From Jeotgalicoccus halotolerans (GTDB lineage Bacteria; Bacillota; Bacilli; Staphylococcales; Salinicoccaceae), in NCBI RefSeq assembly GCF_003387165.1, contig NZ_QUMW01000017.1, positions 1 to 64,000 on the forward strand: a stretch of 64,000 bases of DNA, given 5' to 3'. Below, in pieces: positions 16,510 through 24,957 of the stretch; positions within the stretch are counted from its first letter, which is position 1; every line of letters begins with the position of its first letter. The notes beneath the pieces were generated by a model that was not told where the DNA came from, did not search any database, and saw nothing but the letters and a program-made list of their open reading frames with translations. The position numbers and the translations under genes are program-made.

Positions 16510-18033
16510 ATGGCAATTCTTATAGCCGGCGGTATTTATGAAAATAAAGAATCTCATCTTACCGGAGGCCATTTAATATCCGCTCTCGCAGCACGGCATA
16601 CATACGAGGATGTGTATCTTCACACGAATTTCAGTTCGGAGGAAACAGAGCTGACAGCAACCTTAAAAGATTCACTCAGAAATGCCGGGGTCAGCCACAG
16701 AAGTGCGCAGTCTGTATCGGCACCGTACGGTATAATTGGTGATGAAGTATTTACAGTGAATTCAAATGTTTACGATACGTTTAATCAGAAAGCAAAATAT
16801 TTAAAGGCCATCGATACGGTGATTCTGACGACCGATATCGGAGAACGTGATTTTAGATATATACTGAACTATGCACGAAGGAACGGTCTTCAGACACTGG
16901 TATTTACATGCGGAGAATATCTTCCCTGGTCTGTAGATGATAAAAATCTCGTTATGCTGGAAGAGACCGGCATCCCGAACTACCATGACCATATTAATGA
17001 AATAAAAGAAACACTCGTTAGCCGGGGAATCATCAGCAGTACCCCTGCAAAAAACCGGGATATACCTGAAACAGCAGCACAGCAGTCGGGCAGAACAGTA
17101 ATCCAGCTGCTGCTGATAGCGGCTGTATTGGTGCTGCTTTTTACAGGAGGGTTCAAGCTGCTGGAGTTTATCAGCAGTGACAGAGTGTCGTTTGAAGCGG
17201 AAGTCGACTGGTCACTTGAAGTAGAGCATGATGACTGTGATACTGTCGAAACATGTACAGCGCTCGGTGACCGTTATCTTTCAGAACTGAAAGAGTATGT
17301 CGATCTGCAGGATGAACCGCATATATTTTTTGAAAACCGGACACGGACAACCTATATTGATTACCAAATAAAAGATTTTAAAATCGCCGATAAAGAAGTT
17401 GAAAATTCGCTCCCTTTAGGTGATGAAGAAACATTTATGTCAATATGGAATACTTTTCAAGCTGTATTTCCCCATCGTTATTTAGAGGACATTAATGAAT
17501 ACCGTTTATTCTCAGATGGTGAGGGTAATACAGCCGCCTATGTATCAATAACGAGAGACGGAACTGTGTTTGCCATAGATGTGCGGGACAATCTCCATAA
17601 AGCGACTCAGTACCGCAACCTGATTCATGAATTCGGGCATATCTATTCCCTGCCGATAGATGACTTTGACGAGGCCTGTGACAGTACGGATATTTCCTGT
17701 GCCAAAGAAGATACTATTATTGATAAGCATGCAGACAGATTCTGGTCCCAGTATGATGAATCCTGGCTCGAAAACTCTCATAAAAGCCAGTTTCAGCTCG
17801 AAGGATTTTACAATAATAATGTGACAGATTTTTACGTTCCATATCAGGCGACGAATGTCAAAGAAGATTATGCAATTACTTTTATGAAATTTATCACGGA
17901 AAAAATTCCGGCAAACAGTTCTCAACTGCGTGATGTTAAAGTACAATCAATGTATGAAGACGCTGAACTGGTCGCCTTGCGAGTGGATATACTAAAATCA
18001 TTGGTTCAGTTGGATAAGGAGAGAGCAACTTGA
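16510..18033 (+). CDS. Membrane protein with cytoplasmic domain and extracellular zincin motif
   Basis: 507 residues. The first about 190 residues are an alpha/beta domain starting MAILIAGGIYENK, faintly PfkB-like; one membrane helix spans about 196-220; the remaining about 285 residues should be outside. That part has the metallopeptidase motif H373-E-F-G-H377 preceded by NLIH and several acidic residues downstream (E near 455 or D near 384 could be the third ligand). It contains paired cysteines (DDCDTVETC, DEACDSTDISC) consistent with disulfides. It starts two bases after comK, and overlaps the next gene by 4 bases. I recognise no family; the protease role is inferred from the motif. Confidence 0.6.
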   Translation: MAILIAGGIYENKESHLTGGHLISALAARHTYEDVYLHTNFSSEETELTATLKDSLRNAGVSHRSAQSVSAPYGIIGDEVFTVNSNVYDTFNQKAKYLKAIDTVILTTDIGERDFRYILNYARRNGLQTLVFTCGEYLPWSVDDKNLVMLEETGIPNYHDHINEIKETLVSRGIISSTPAKNRDIPETAAQQSGRTVIQLLLIAAVLVLLFTGGFKLLEFISSDRVSFEAEVDWSLEVEHDDCDTVETCTALGDRYLSELKEYVDLQDEPHIFFENRTRTTYIDYQIKDFKIADKEVENSLPLGDEETFMSIWNTFQAVFPHRYLEDINEYRLFSDGEGNTAAYVSITRDGTVFAIDVRDNLHKATQYRNLIHEFGHIYSLPIDDFDEACDSTDISCAKEDTIIDKHADRFWSQYDESWLENSHKSQFQLEGFYNNNVTDFYVPYQATNVKEDYAITFMKFITEKIPANSSQLRDVKVQSMYEDAELVALRVDILKSLVQLDKERAT

Positions 18034-18836
18034 AATTAAAAGTTAAAGTGAGAGATTATGATAGCGGTATTTCAATTACTAAAATAGATGTGCCAGCTGA
18101 ATCAACGGTCGATCTGCTGCTTGGAAAGCTGGTGCAGGAAGATCTGATATTCAATTCATATTTACCTGCTATAAAAACCAATGGGTATACATACGGGGAA
18201 TTTCACCGGTTAAAAACATCCACCTTGTTTCACGGCAAAGAGAAAGCGGTGCTGTCATCAGATAAAGTGGAGATTACAGTCACACAGAAAAAGTCTGAAG
18301 ATGGACATAAGGCAGGACAGGTGCTGCTCGATTACTCGCAGCTTGTAAATGTCGTCGATAAATTCAAGGAACTTGAGCAGGGCTCTAATATAGAATACGG
18401 CACTGTGTTTTTTGTGCAGCAGGAAAAACATCAGTATTTAATCAGGTATGAAGAACACGGCTTTGAACTGTATCACTTTAAACTGCAGTATGACAATGCT
18501 TTTAAAGATGAGGACAGATTTCCTTTCCTGATACTGGAATTAAAAACCAAAAAAGAACTGACAACTAGTGAACTGAAATGGATCCGGACAATAATGTTTC
18601 CGTCTAAAGAACGTAAAAATCCGATCATTCATCTGGAAGTATCAAAACTTAACCAGGATATCGTAGATGAACTGTCAACACTTGTCCACAGAGTAATGGT
18701 CATTATCGGTAAATTCCAGATAAGCAAAAAACCTCTGGAAGCTGAAGGGAAACTGCCGTCATATGTACAGCTGAATGAGAAAAACTCCATCGGGTTTGTA
18801 GAGATAGAGCAGCTTGCGCGGATAGTACAGTCTTAG
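18030..18836 (+). CDS. Unknown protein downstream of the zincin gene
   Basis: 268 residues from a TTG that overlaps the preceding stop (TTGA), ribosome site GGAGAGAG. It begins with a ubiquitin-like beta pattern (MKLKVKVRDYDSGISITKIDVPAESTVDLLL) and continues as an alpha/beta protein without membrane segments or signal. The translational coupling suggests that it works with the membrane zincin, perhaps on the cytoplasmic side. No family recognised. Confidence 0.6.
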   Translation: MKLKVKVRDYDSGISITKIDVPAESTVDLLLGKLVQEDLIFNSYLPAIKTNGYTYGEFHRLKTSTLFHGKEKAVLSSDKVEITVTQKKSEDGHKAGQVLLDYSQLVNVVDKFKELEQGSNIEYGTVFFVQQEKHQYLIRYEEHGFELYHFKLQYDNAFKDEDRFPFLILELKTKKELTTSELKWIRTIMFPSKERKNPIIHLEVSKLNQDIVDELSTLVHRVMVIIGKFQISKKPLEAEGKLPSYVQLNEKNSIGFVEIEQLARIVQS

Positions 18837-18912
18837 GGACAAGCAATATTAAATATGCTAAAATTATGTACTGATTTAATTTTTATGATATTGGAAAGAG
18901 GTAAATTAGCAT

Positions 18913-20889
18913 ATGGAAATAAAAAGGCAATACCGTCCAGAGATAGAGGGACTGAGAGCAATAGCAGCGCTTCTCGTAGCTGTCTATCATATTTGGATGA
19001 TGCGGGTTTCCGGCGGAGTAGATGTATTTTTTGTAGTCTCAGGATTTTTAATCACTACATCGTTACTGTCAGGATATGCACGCAATGGTTACATAAAGTT
19101 TGGTAAATTCATACTGGGTTTACTTAGAAGATTACTTCCGAGCGCTTTAACAGTAATGATATTCATTACGATAGGCAGTTTTTTTATTTTGCCGGATATA
19201 AGGTTTACGGCGACAATTAAAGAGATAGCTGCATCACTTTTGTATTTTGAAAACTGGCAGCTGGCAATAACCGGAACAGATTATCTCGATCAGAATAACC
19301 CTCAGAGCCCGGTGCAGCATTTTTGGGCTATGTCCATCCAGGGACAATTTTATGTTATCTGGTTTGTGATTGTATCATTGGCAATTTTAATTAGTAAAAA
19401 ATTAAACATCAGTTTGAAGAAAGTATTCACAGCTGTGTTATTAATTTTATTTACAATATCATTAATTTATTCCATTTATATAACATCTATGAATCAGCCG
19501 TGGGCATATTTTGACACGGGAGCAAGGGTATTTGAATTTGCTGTCGGTGGATTACTAATGATTTATATTTTTAATTTGAACATTCACAGGTATGTAAGTT
19601 TTATACTGGGGTGGATTGGTCTCGCAGTTCTACTGCTTACAGGAATATTACTGGATGTTCAGGAGACATTCCCTGGACTTATAGCGCTGATTCCTATAAG
19701 TGCTGCTGTGCTGATACTGCTTGCCGGTCAAAATCCCAGCAAGTTCGGAGTTGAAAAACTTCTGAGCACTCGTCCGCTGAAGTTTTTAGGCGGTTTAAGT
19801 TATGGAATCTATTTATGGCACTGGCCGATACTTATATTTTACTATGAAATATTCGATACATCTTCAGTGTCACTGCTGCATGGTATTATCATTATAGTAA
19901 TTTCGATATTACTAAGTTATATCACTACTAATACAGTTGAGAAACCAATTATTAATTATATAAATAAAAATAATTTCAGTATTAGAGGATTCAGACCAAT
20001 AATCGGTTTAGCTTCAATCCTCATTATCTGTCTCGGCAGCTGGTATTACTATACGAACAGCCAAGCTTCTCCACTCAGTATAAATAATGAAGATTATCCT
20101 GGTGTAATGGTAAATGCCGAGTCATACGACTTTGAAAATTTTGAGATAAAAGAACCTATTCCATCGCTGGCGACTATATTGGAAGATAAAACAGAAGCTT
20201 ACGAGTGTCAGGTTAGCCCCCAGTCATCGGCTATTGAGGTTTGCGATTACGGGAAAACAAAAAGTTATGATTACACGATGGCTGTAGTAGGCGGTTCTAA
20301 GTCTACACATTGGATTTCTCCTATGCAGGATATTGCAGAAGAAGAGAACATGCGTCTGATTAATATAACCAAGGCAGGCTGCCGGTTTACAACTGATACG
20401 GAAAACTACACTGAGCAATGTATTGAGTGGAACCGGAATGTTATCGATGAAATTGTAAATGAAGATGTCGATTTAGTTATTACTCTGGCAGACATTGCTT
20501 ATTCAAGTCTGTATGATGTACCGGCAGGATTTATTGAACAATTTAACAAGCTGGATGAAGTAAATATAGATGTTCTGGCACTGAGAGATACACCTTATTT
20601 TAAAGGTTCAGTACCTGAGTGTATAGCTCAGCATGGTGATGACAGCACAGAGTGTAAAATTGTAAAAGCTGATGTTTATAACACTCCCTCAGCATGGGAA
20701 CGCTTGGAAAATAAACCGGATAACGTTTTCTATGCTGATTACAGTGACTACTTCTGCGGTGAGGAGTACTGTGATCCGGTTGTAGGAAATGTTATTGGTT
20801 ACTTTGATCATGATCACATGACAGAAACATTCAGTAAAACTTTTAAACCGCTGCTGCAAAGAGATGTTGCAGAGGCATTAAACTTATAA
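18913..20889 (+). CDS. Acyltransferase-3 with C-terminal SGNH domain (OatA-like O-acetyltransferase)
   Basis: 658 residues. The N-terminal about 375 residues are the AT3 membrane domain with the RPEIEGLRAIAALLVAVYH motif and about ten helices. A linker then leads to an extracellular SGNH hydrolase-like domain (about 445-655): block I reads GGSKSTHW, with the catalytic Ser kept but the usual His after it replaced by Lys, and the C-terminal block reads FDHDHMTE. Such proteins move acetyl groups across the membrane onto peptidoglycan or a secreted polymer. It sits at the left border of the polymer locus, and a second AT3 gene follows 19 bases later, so polymer decoration is likely. Confidence 0.87.
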   Translation: MEIKRQYRPEIEGLRAIAALLVAVYHIWMMRVSGGVDVFFVVSGFLITTSLLSGYARNGYIKFGKFILGLLRRLLPSALTVMIFITIGSFFILPDIRFTATIKEIAASLLYFENWQLAITGTDYLDQNNPQSPVQHFWAMSIQGQFYVIWFVIVSLAILISKKLNISLKKVFTAVLLILFTISLIYSIYITSMNQPWAYFDTGARVFEFAVGGLLMIYIFNLNIHRYVSFILGWIGLAVLLLTGILLDVQETFPGLIALIPISAAVLILLAGQNPSKFGVEKLLSTRPLKFLGGLSYGIYLWHWPILIFYYEIFDTSSVSLLHGIIIIVISILLSYITTNTVEKPIINYINKNNFSIRGFRPIIGLASILIICLGSWYYYTNSQASPLSINNEDYPGVMVNAESYDFENFEIKEPIPSLATILEDKTEAYECQVSPQSSAIEVCDYGKTKSYDYTMAVVGGSKSTHWISPMQDIAEEENMRLINITKAGCRFTTDTENYTEQCIEWNRNVIDEIVNEDVDLVITLADIAYSSLYDVPAGFIEQFNKLDEVNIDVLALRDTPYFKGSVPECIAQHGDDSTECKIVKADVYNTPSAWERLENKPDNVFYADYSDYFCGEEYCDPVVGNVIGYFDHDHMTETFSKTFKPLLQRDVAEALNL

Positions 20890-20908
20890 AGTATCAGATG
20901 GTGATATC

Positions 20909-21865
20909 GTGGAGAAAAAAAGAATTGAGTGGCTGGACATTGCCAAAGCAATCAGTATTATACTGGTAGTTCTTGGTCACGCCGGTCACGCATTTTTAGA
21001 TATATATTTAGGCTGGTTCAGAATGCCGCTGTTTTTCTTTTTATCAGGTATTTTATTTAAACCTGTACTATTTAAAAACTTCGCAGGATGGGCTTGGAAT
21101 AAAACTTTTAGGATGATACTGCCTTATTTTATATATGGTATTGCTATTTTTGCAGTATTTAATATACAGCATTTAGAAATGCTGCCGGATCACCTGTACA
21201 ATCTTTTGTACGGAGGAAGCAGACTACAGGGACCATATGGTGTCTTCTGGTTTATAACTGTGCTTCTGCTCACACAGCTTTTGCTTGGTATAATCAGCAA
21301 TTTTTATAAATGGATTCAGATTCTAGTGGTTGCAGCATTATTTGTTGCCGGGCACAGTGAGATAATTATTTCATTTGACTGGCCCTGGAATGCCAATGTA
21401 GTAATGATTGCAGTATTTTATTATTCACTGGGCCATTACAGCAGGGAGATAATTAGAAAGTATCACGATTCATTCATTGTGGCTGCAGTTTCAGCAGTGT
21501 TTGCTTCGCTGGCTATACTGGTAAATATAAATGGTTATATGGATTTTTATCTGAATTTAAAAATGAGTTCTTACAACCATTTTATTTTGGATATGATTAT
21601 TCCTTTACTGTTTTTTATGCCAGTAATATATATCAGCAATTTTATTGCTAAGTTTCCAATTAAAGAAATGTTAAAGGTTATAGGAAAGTATTCAATAGTA
21701 ATAATGTATCTCCATTTGCCGGTAAATATATTTTTCAGAACGGTACTTGAGTACAGCGTAACTCCGTTTGAATTTACAGTTTTTGGTGTAATCATACCAG
21801 TCATTATCGGTTACTTATTCAGTTTGACAAAACCTACTAGAATATTATTTTTAGGCTTAAAGTAA
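20909..21865 (+). CDS. Acyltransferase-3 family membrane protein, short form
   Basis: 318 residues from a GTG with GGTGAT upstream. The AT3 start signature is RIEWLDIAKAISIILVVLGH, followed by about ten membrane helices and no SGNH domain. Similar proteins acylate teichoic acids, capsules or exopolysaccharides. It is 19 bases behind the OatA-like gene and ends at a strong terminator, so the two form a unit. Confidence 0.85.
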   Translation: MEKKRIEWLDIAKAISIILVVLGHAGHAFLDIYLGWFRMPLFFFLSGILFKPVLFKNFAGWAWNKTFRMILPYFIYGIAIFAVFNIQHLEMLPDHLYNLLYGGSRLQGPYGVFWFITVLLLTQLLLGIISNFYKWIQILVVAALFVAGHSEIIISFDWPWNANVVMIAVFYYSLGHYSREIIRKYHDSFIVAAVSAVFASLAILVNINGYMDFYLNLKMSSYNHFILDMIIPLLFFMPVIYISNFIAKFPIKEMLKVIGKYSIVIMYLHLPVNIFFRTVLEYSVTPFEFTVFGVIIPVIIGYLFSLTKPTRILFLGLK

Positions 21866-21876
21866 TATGTTAATCA

Positions 21877-21905
21877 AAGAGCAGACACGAGTCTGCTCTT
21901 TTCTT
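21877..21905 (+). terminator. Terminator after the acyltransferase pair
   Basis: AAGAGCAGAC / GTCTGCTCTT stem with a four-base loop and a T-rich tail. Confidence 0.85.
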
Positions 21906-21922
21906 TTATTATTGGTTTTTAA

Positions 21923-21951
21923 ATGACACCAGTATGAATTACTATTATAAT
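21923..21951 (+). promoter_or_regulatory. Promoter of the second exporter operon
   Basis: ATGACA at 21923-21928 and TATAAT at 21946-21951 with a 17-base spacer, 51 bases before the permease ATG and just after a terminator. Confidence 0.6.
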
Positions 21952-22002
21952 AAATGAGATACAAATTTATATTTAAAAAGTGAACATATAAGAGGGAATA
22001 TC

Positions 22003-22812
22003 ATGAATCACGTTATAACTCTATTTAAAGAGCAATTTCAAAACTTTCATTTAATATGGAAGCTGTCAATCTACAATGTTAAAAGTGAATACTCCAATCA
22101 TTATCTGGGCCTATTCTGGAACATTCTGCAGCCTCTAATGCAGGCGGCAATTTATTATTTAATTTTTGGTTTGGGTTTGAGAGGTGCAACAGCACCAGAT
22201 TCTGAGATTCCATTTATTGTTTATCTTATTTCAGGACTATTCCCATGGCTGTTTATTTCGCAGGCTATTAATATCGGATCGAACGCTATTTATGCACAGT
22301 TGGGTCTGGTGACAAAAATGAGGTTTCCATCCAGTGTACTGCTGTCAATTTCATTTACCAATAGTTTAATAAACCTGTCATTTATGACAATGATTATAAT
22401 GCTTATTTCATTATTTAACGGATTTGTAAATCCGTTGTATTTTTTAATGCTTATTTATTTTATTATTGCTGCGTTTGCATTAATTTTTGCGATAAATTTA
22501 ATAATGAGTACACTTATCATACTCGTACGGGATTTTAGAAATGTCCTGCAGAATGTTATACGCATGGGCTTTTTCCTGACTCCAATATTTTGGCAGCCTG
22601 GAGAACGCGGCGGATTACTTCAGATGATATCCGATTTGAATCCTTTCGCTTATCTGGTACAGAACTTCCGTAATGCACTGATATACGGTGATGGTTTGTT
22701 TTATGGAACAATGGAGCAGCACATATATTTCTGGGCAATTACTATTGTCTTTCTGCTTATCGGCAGTTATCTGCATATTAAATTCCGCTACAAATTAATT
22801 GATTATCTATAA
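22003..22812 (+). CDS. ABC-2 type polymer exporter permease (TagG/Wzm-like), system 2
   Basis: 269 residues, about six membrane helices with an amphipathic N-terminus (the KLSIYNVKSEYSNHYLG motif is diagnostic for TarG/Wzm permeases). It is a clear paralogue of the tagG gene at 40861 (shared RLSIY-IKS, NYLG, SKMNFP/TKMRFP and LNPLVYL/LNPFAYL blocks). It starts an eight-gene run that ends at 30374 and includes its own ATPase at 27063. It probably exports a lipid-linked polymer other than, or alternative to, the canonical teichoic acid. Confidence 0.88.
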   Translation: MNHVITLFKEQFQNFHLIWKLSIYNVKSEYSNHYLGLFWNILQPLMQAAIYYLIFGLGLRGATAPDSEIPFIVYLISGLFPWLFISQAINIGSNAIYAQLGLVTKMRFPSSVLLSISFTNSLINLSFMTMIIMLISLFNGFVNPLYFLMLIYFIIAAFALIFAINLIMSTLIILVRDFRNVLQNVIRMGFFLTPIFWQPGERGGLLQMISDLNPFAYLVQNFRNALIYGDGLFYGTMEQHIYFWAITIVFLLIGSYLHIKFRYKLIDYL

Positions 22813-22825
22813 GGGTGGTAAAACA

Positions 22826-23977
22826 ATGCATAAGTATTTAATGATATGTAATGCATATCCAACACTGGAAAACCTTTATGCGAACAGTTTTTTGCACAGA
22901 AGAGTAAAAGCTTATCAGCAAAAAGGTCTTGACGTTGATATTGTTGTTATTACAACAAAAGTATTGAAAGATAAATATTACGATGGTGTACACATTAAAT
23001 ACATGGATGAGTATCAGATTGCATCATTTCTTAAGGAAAATGATTACTCTACAGTGCTGTTTCACTTTATCAACCAAAAAATGTTTTACGGTATCAATCA
23101 GCTGGAGGAACAGGAGCGGCCCAACATAGTTGTTTGGCTCCACGGCTTTGAAGCTGAGGCGTGGCACAGAAGGTACTATAATTTTTTGGAAAGTATCAGT
23201 CAGCTCGATAATGCCCTGGAAAGAAAGGACACAGTTTTTCAGCCGCAAAAAGAATTTCTGCAAGATATTATGACACGCAAGGACGTAAATATTAAATTTA
23301 TTTACGTTTCGCGCAGATTCAAAGAATTGTACGTAGATCCTTATGTCGGTGTGGTTCCGGATAATTATCACATCATTCATAATATTATCGATGATGAACT
23401 GTTTCAATATCATAAAAAATCTGCCGATGACAGATTAAAAATTTGTACTATACGACCATTCACGGCTAAAAACTATGCAAATGATATAACTGTTGATGTC
23501 ATCAAACAATTAAGCAGGAAAAAATATTTCCACAAGCTTGAATTTAATATATACGGTGACGGGAAATTATTTAATGTTCTTACCAATCCTCTGACACAAT
23601 TTGACAATGTGAATTTACACAAAGGATTTGTTAAACAAAATGACATTCCTGAAATTCATAAAAACCATGGCATTTATCTCGGTCCTTCCCGTCATGATTC
23701 TCAGGGTGTTTCGCTTGGTGAAGCTATGAGCAGTGGCCTAGTGCCGGTTACAAACAATATTGGCGGGATTCCGGAATTTATAACCCATAAAGAAACAGGA
23801 ATGCTTGCATCAAGAGATAATGTAAATGAAATGGTAGAACATATAGAATTTATATATAAGCATGCACGCAAATTTAAAAAAATGAGCGAGAACGCAGCTG
23901 AAAGTATAAAACAGCAAGCCGGTCTCGATACTGTTATAAGTAAGGAAATTGAGGTGATTACTAATGGCTGGAGTTGA
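22826..23977 (+). CDS. Glycosyltransferase family 4
   Basis: 383 residues from ATG 22826 (ribosome site AAGGGTGG, 13 bases after the permease stop; a longer frame from 22799 overlaps the permease and lacks a site). GT-B fold with the GT4 C-terminal signature DSQGVSLGEAMSSGLVPV...GGIPEFI, whose two Glu residues bind the nucleotide sugar. It is cytoplasmic. The N-terminus begins directly with HKYLMICNAYPT. It overlaps the next gene by 14 bases. Confidence 0.88.
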   Translation: MHKYLMICNAYPTLENLYANSFLHRRVKAYQQKGLDVDIVVITTKVLKDKYYDGVHIKYMDEYQIASFLKENDYSTVLFHFINQKMFYGINQLEEQERPNIVVWLHGFEAEAWHRRYYNFLESISQLDNALERKDTVFQPQKEFLQDIMTRKDVNIKFIYVSRRFKELYVDPYVGVVPDNYHIIHNIIDDELFQYHKKSADDRLKICTIRPFTAKNYANDITVDVIKQLSRKKYFHKLEFNIYGDGKLFNVLTNPLTQFDNVNLHKGFVKQNDIPEIHKNHGIYLGPSRHDSQGVSLGEAMSSGLVPVTNNIGGIPEFITHKETGMLASRDNVNEMVEHIEFIYKHARKFKKMSENAAESIKQQAGLDTVISKEIEVITNGWS

Positions 23978-24341
23978 TTGGGAAAAAGCGTATCATGATC
24001 TGGAAAATCATATCGAAGCTATAATGCGGGAAACCAGTGAATTGGTAAACAACGCGTCCCCAAAATTGAAATTAAATGAAGTTTATATAACGAAAACAAA
24101 TACGCTCGATGTAATTATTGATGCTACTGGAGAAAAAATGGAATATGCAATTGATCTTATCGATCGCAAGGGAAAAATGGATACTGTTAAGACCGGGTAT
24201 CAAAAATCGAATACATTTTCATTTGATATTCCTGACGGAAGATATTCAATTACAGCATATGCAAAAGAAAGTCAGAAAGATAACTCGAGAGTATTCGAAA
24301 AAACAACTGTAAATTTTAAACGGGTGTTTAAAGATGAATAA
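23964..24341 (+). CDS. Small protein with predicted beta-sandwich domain, unknown
   Basis: 125 residues from ATG 23964 (GAGGTGATT upstream). An N-terminal helix of about 30 residues precedes a strand-rich domain (KLKLNEVYITKTNTLDVII...YAIDLIDRKGKM...FSFDIPDGRYSITAYAKES) that looks like an Ig-like or Wzt-C-like sandwich. It overlaps the genes on both sides, so translation is coupled. By analogy with carbohydrate-binding domains in polymer exporters it could recognise the glycan, but that is inference. Confidence 0.6.
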   Translation: MAGVDWEKAYHDLENHIEAIMRETSELVNNASPKLKLNEVYITKTNTLDVIIDATGEKMEYAIDLIDRKGKMDTVKTGYQKSNTFSFDIPDGRYSITAYAKESQKDNSRVFEKTTVNFKRVFKDE

Positions 24342-24957
24342 ATTTTTTATGGAACTGGATGAAAACAATAATGGTCGGTCAGTAACGCTTGTTATTCAAA
24401 AGAACGAAGGAATCCAGAACGCATTTGCCCGTCTAGGCAGTTATGATATGGCTAAACAAATCGATTTAACAAAAATCGATGTTGCGAGTGTATGGGAAAT
24501 AATCAATGACTTTCCCGAGAACGGCGAAGAAGCTACTTTTATTCTCAATGATATGCAGATTAATGAAACCCTTCTTAAAACTGCTGACAATATTCAGAAT
24601 ATAGATTTTAAAAATGATCTTTATCATCTGACGACAGGTGACCGGAATATTGATTTAATAGAAAAGTACAGACTGCTGAATATCAATGTTAAGCAAAAAA
24701 GTAAGACCTATGAGCTGGAAATCGTTGAAAGTCTACTGAGAGAGCACGACAAAAATAATGAAGTAATCAGCAATCTCCAAAGAGAAAACCAGCAACTGCA
24801 GTTTACAGGCGGAAGAGCTGACGATGATGATCTTGAAACAAGGTATTTAGATTTAATGGAAAAGTATAAACAGTCTCTAAACAGGCTGGAACAGCTGCGC
24901 AGCTCAAAACTTGGTAAACTGCAAGTTGCATACTGGAATAAGAAAAGAGGATATTAA
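24334..24957 (+). CDS. Coiled-coil protein with SKLGKL tail, unknown
   Basis: 207 residues. The first about 110 residues are alpha/beta with an acidic character; about 125-195 is a predicted coiled coil (EIVESLLREHDKNNEVISNLQREN...YKQSLNRLEQLR). The end reads SSKLGKLQVAYWNKKRG, a tail I have often seen on proteins of polysaccharide loci, where it follows a coiled coil. It may scaffold the glycosyltransferases at the membrane. Overlaps both neighbours. Confidence 0.55.
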   Translation: MNKFFMELDENNNGRSVTLVIQKNEGIQNAFARLGSYDMAKQIDLTKIDVASVWEIINDFPENGEEATFILNDMQINETLLKTADNIQNIDFKNDLYHLTTGDRNIDLIEKYRLLNINVKQKSKTYELEIVESLLREHDKNNEVISNLQRENQQLQFTGGRADDDDLETRYLDLMEKYKQSLNRLEQLRSSKLGKLQVAYWNKKRGY

